DNA of 36,645 nucleotides from Alphaproteobacteria bacterium. Its GTDB lineage: Bacteria > Pseudomonadota > Alphaproteobacteria > Rhizobiales > JAJRRF01. Where the stretch lies: the NCBI GenBank assembly GCA_024279735.1, contig JAJRRF010000270.1, positions 1 to 36,645 on the forward strand, read 5' to 3'. Under the pieces are notes generated by a model, which had not been told where the DNA came from, did no database searches, and worked only from the letters and a program-made list of their open reading frames with translations. Positions 35,152-36,645 of the stretch are shown one piece after another. Numbering within the stretch: position 1 is the stretch's first letter; every line of letters begins with the position of its first letter. The position numbers were made by a program, and so were the translations under genes.

Positions 35152-35577
35152 ATGGAAGAAGAGAATTATAGTCAGGTCGAACTGGTGCACCTGACAGCAG
35201 AGGTTGTGTCTGCCTATGTCAGCAAGAACAATGTTGTCACAAGTGAGTTGCCTACACTGATCGGGGAGGTTTACGAGGCTCTGAGCAAGGCAGCTATGAG
35301 TGCTTCAACTCCTTCTTCTGAAGACTTGAAACCGGCGGTTCCCATTAAGAAATCCGTCACAGATGAATATCTGGTTTGCCTGAATGACGGGAAAAAATTC
35401 AAGTCACTGAAGCGGCATTTGCGGACTCACTACAACCTGTCACCGGAACAGTACCGTGAGAAATGGGGGCTTGCAGCTGACTACCCTATGGTTGCTCCCA
35501 ATTATGCTAAAAAACGCTCTGCACTGGCGAAAAAGATGGGGCTTGGGCAACGCCGCAAGACTGATAAGGAAGAATAG
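35152..35577 (+). CDS. mucR: MucR/Ros family transcriptional regulator
   Basis: MucR/Ros proteins are zinc-finger DNA-binding regulators with H-NS-like behaviour in alphaproteobacteria. The ATG at 35152 (141 residues) is preferred over the in-frame GTG at 35131. The N-terminal half (1-50) is the oligomerisation region, LVHLTAEVVSAYVSKNNV. The finger is C76-x2-D79-x9-H89-x3-H93 in CLNDGKKFKSLKRHLRTH, with Asp replacing the second Cys as in several MucR proteins. The conserved NLSPEQYREKWGLAADYPMVAPNYAKKRS follows. A strong terminator follows the stop. The long AT-rich region in front suggests self-binding. Targets are not visible from the window. Confidence 0.94.
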   Translation: MEEENYSQVELVHLTAEVVSAYVSKNNVVTSELPTLIGEVYEALSKAAMSASTPSSEDLKPAVPIKKSVTDEYLVCLNDGKKFKSLKRHLRTHYNLSPEQYREKWGLAADYPMVAPNYAKKRSALAKKMGLGQRRKTDKEE

Positions 35578-35615
35578 TCATACTGTAAGGGTGTGATATT
35601 GAACGGCCAGTGCTG

Positions 35616-35648
35616 CAGTCATATTTCTGAAATATGACTGTTTTTTTT
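35616..35648 (+). terminator. Rho-independent terminator of mucR
   Basis: CAGTCATATTTC (35616-35627) and GAAATATGACTG (35629-35640) are perfectly complementary, followed by eight T residues. The last seven codons of the minus-strand gene, including its stop at 35619, are encoded within this palindrome. Confidence 0.9.
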
Positions 35649-36029
35649 GTGCTGTCTGGCAGGGGGGTTCTCGGAGGGCTGCTGTTCAGCCAGGCTTGAT
35701 GGATTGGGCAGGGAATGGGGTAGGGGGCTGCGCCAGGGTGTCCTGAATGTGCTCATATGTTTTGCTGTGTTTTGCTTAAGTATTACCTGTTCGGCTTTAA
35801 GAGCTTTGAGAAGTGACATATGTCTGGCCAGGCTATAGGTCCAGTGTCCAGCCTTGCCTCTGCGCCGTTCGCCGCGCAAGGCCTTTTCAATCTGGGCAAC
35901 GACATTGAGGCAGCCCTTTTCTGAAAAATCAGCAATTTCACGCGGCCACATGGCTACAAGTGGTGGCAGTTCCCTGTGCCTGTCATAAGGTTTTGCTGTC
36001 GGGGTTGTGGCCTGCTGTCTATGGATCAT
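35619..36029 (-). CDS. Small basic protein, possibly DUF6477-like
   Basis: The 136-residue ORF starts at the ATG at 36029 with GAGG about 8 bases upstream. The middle holds a conserved-looking block, VAQIEKALRGERRRGKAGHWTYSLARHMSLLKALKAEQ, with similarity by eye to the YSxARHxxLLxAL pattern of the alphaproteobacterial DUF6477 proteins; this assignment is weak. The flanks are Pro/Gln-rich and probably disordered. No membrane span or signal peptide. It converges on mucR and its 3' end lies within the mucR terminator palindrome. A 17-bp palindrome sits 29 bases upstream of its start. Function unknown. Confidence 0.6.
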   Translation of the reverse strand: MIHRQQATTPTAKPYDRHRELPPLVAMWPREIADFSEKGCLNVVAQIEKALRGERRRGKAGHWTYSLARHMSLLKALKAEQVILKQNTAKHMSTFRTPWRSPLPHSLPNPSSLAEQQPSENPPARQHKKNSHISEI

Positions 36030-36057
36030 GACTTATCCTCTTTCCTGTTATTCCAAT

Positions 36058-36074
36058 CGTCATAAGTTATGACG
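36058..36074. promoter_or_regulatory. 17-bp perfect palindrome, candidate operator
   Basis: CGTCATAA-G-TTATGACG is perfectly symmetric apart from its centre base. It lies 29 bases upstream of the start of the minus-strand gene at 36029, in the promoter position. Confidence 0.5.
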
Positions 36075-36609
36075 CTTTCTTACATCTCCTGCATTGTCAC
36101 CCCGCAGAAATATGGGATGACAGTAATAGGCAGTCAGGCCTATTTCGCTACAGCAAGAGTCAGCTATTTGGACGATTGGTGTTATATGCCTGGAAAGTAT
36201 ATGGCGGGTACATGCTAAGGGGAATAAATTCCTTTTTCTTGTCTCTGTGATATATAAAATGATACTTATTTTTCTGCTGAATTACTCTAGCGTAACCTGC
36301 AAGCAGGTTCGGTCAGTAGACCTTGCTCTATTCCCTTAATTGCGCATATTTTAACCCGTAAACCGTTTTTGTTTACTTGCACTATGTACTAGATTCTTTA
36401 TCTTAACTGATTTTTATGGGCTTATGATCCAGTCCAAAGATGCTGGATGTGAGAGAAAAAAGCTGTCTGATAGAAAATACTTCTTGATGTGTAGGAATAT
36501 ATTCTTATTATATAGGCAATAGTTCGGACAGTTTTCACCCAACAAAAAAATAAGTGAGCCCTCAATTTGTGGGAAGATGGTGTTGTAAACGACATCAATC
36601 CTTCAAAAC
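36075..36609. other. Gap with repeat remnants before the last gene
   Basis: TGTCA-CCCCGCAGAAATATGGGA-TGACA at 36095-36122 is a self-complementary remnant resembling one end of the CACTGTCAT element family. AACCTGC-AA-GCAGGTT lies near 36293-36308. Copy C of the hairpin repeat is at 36339-36392. No ORF is supported; the promoter of the gene at 36620 should lie in the last 100 bases. Confidence 0.4.
36339..36392. repeat. Dispersed hairpin repeat, copy C (inverted)
   Basis: On the minus strand it reads CTAGTACATAGTGCAAGTAAAC...GTTTACGGGTTAAAATATGCGC, matching copies A and B end to end. Substitutions in the hairpin arms are matched (GTAAAC with GTTTAC). Confidence 0.6.
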
Positions 36610-36619
36610 GGAGGAACTC

Positions 36620-36645
36620 ATGGACATTGTAACAACTGTTCTGGA
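36620..36645 (+). CDS. Start of an unidentified gene (truncated by window end)
   Basis: The ATG at 36620 is preceded by GGAGG at 36610-36614 with ideal spacing. Eight codons are visible (MDIVTTVL) before the window ends. The strong ribosome site makes a real gene likely; nothing can be said about its product. Confidence 0.6.

Overview
The window comes from an alphaproteobacterium of moderate GC content. The evidence is the ileS-lspA-DUF3035-M16-M16 gene order, a MucR/Ros regulator of the C-x2-D type, a NADP-dependent Icd of about 406 residues, nadA/nadB/nadC grouped together, and a HerA-like ATPase of a kind common in this class. I cannot place it below class. It is not a strongly reduced genome, because NAD is made de novo and the window carries an NhaD antiporter, a histidine kinase, MsrB and several secreted proteins. 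No transposase, phage gene, CRISPR array, rRNA or tRNA was found.

Layout. 1-1500: a secreted DUF922 protease-like gene (minus), a non-coding stretch with three consecutive hairpins, and a small AT-rich ORF with its own terminator. 1500-6080: the NAD block nadA, an unknown AT-rich gene, nadB and nadC, preceded by a perfect palindrome and a leader with two mutually exclusive hairpins. 6085-7047: a convergent secreted protein made of four units, each with C-x34-C spacing. 7428-9888: ftsL-ftsI, detached from the rest of a dcw cluster. 10207-10704: a Spy/CpxP-like periplasmic protein (minus). 11034-19880: ileS, lspA, a DUF3035 lipoprotein and an active/inactive pair of M16 peptidases. 20358-22280: thrS (minus). 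23111-25789: alaS. 26016-28430: a HerA-like ATPase with a Gln-rich tail (minus). 28660-29565: a soluble histidine kinase (minus). 29895-31115: icd (minus), divergent from an acidic unknown gene at 31397. 32228-32638: msrB (minus). 32870-34351: nhaD. 35152-35577: mucR, behind a 600-base AT-rich region. 35619-36029: a small basic unknown gene (minus). 36620: the start of a gene that runs off the end.

A second theme is the density of short non-autonomous repeats in the gaps. At least six kinds can be seen: an IS-like 143-bp element with perfect 18-bp ends, a 160-bp element in two opposite copies, a 56-bp hairpin repeat in four copies, a 105-bp element, a 91-bp element, and a 333-bp element flanked by an 11-bp direct repeat. 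None encodes a transposase, so mobilisation would have to come from elsewhere in the genome.

How the genes work together: NadB, NadA and NadC carry aspartate through iminoaspartate and quinolinate to nicotinate mononucleotide. LspA processes lipoproteins such as the DUF3035 product next to it. FtsL and FtsI act in septal peptidoglycan synthesis. IleRS, ThrRS and AlaRS are housekeeping synthetases. The secreted M16 pair, DUF922 protein, Spy-like protein and four-repeat cysteine protein suggest an envelope rich in proteolysis and quality-control functions.
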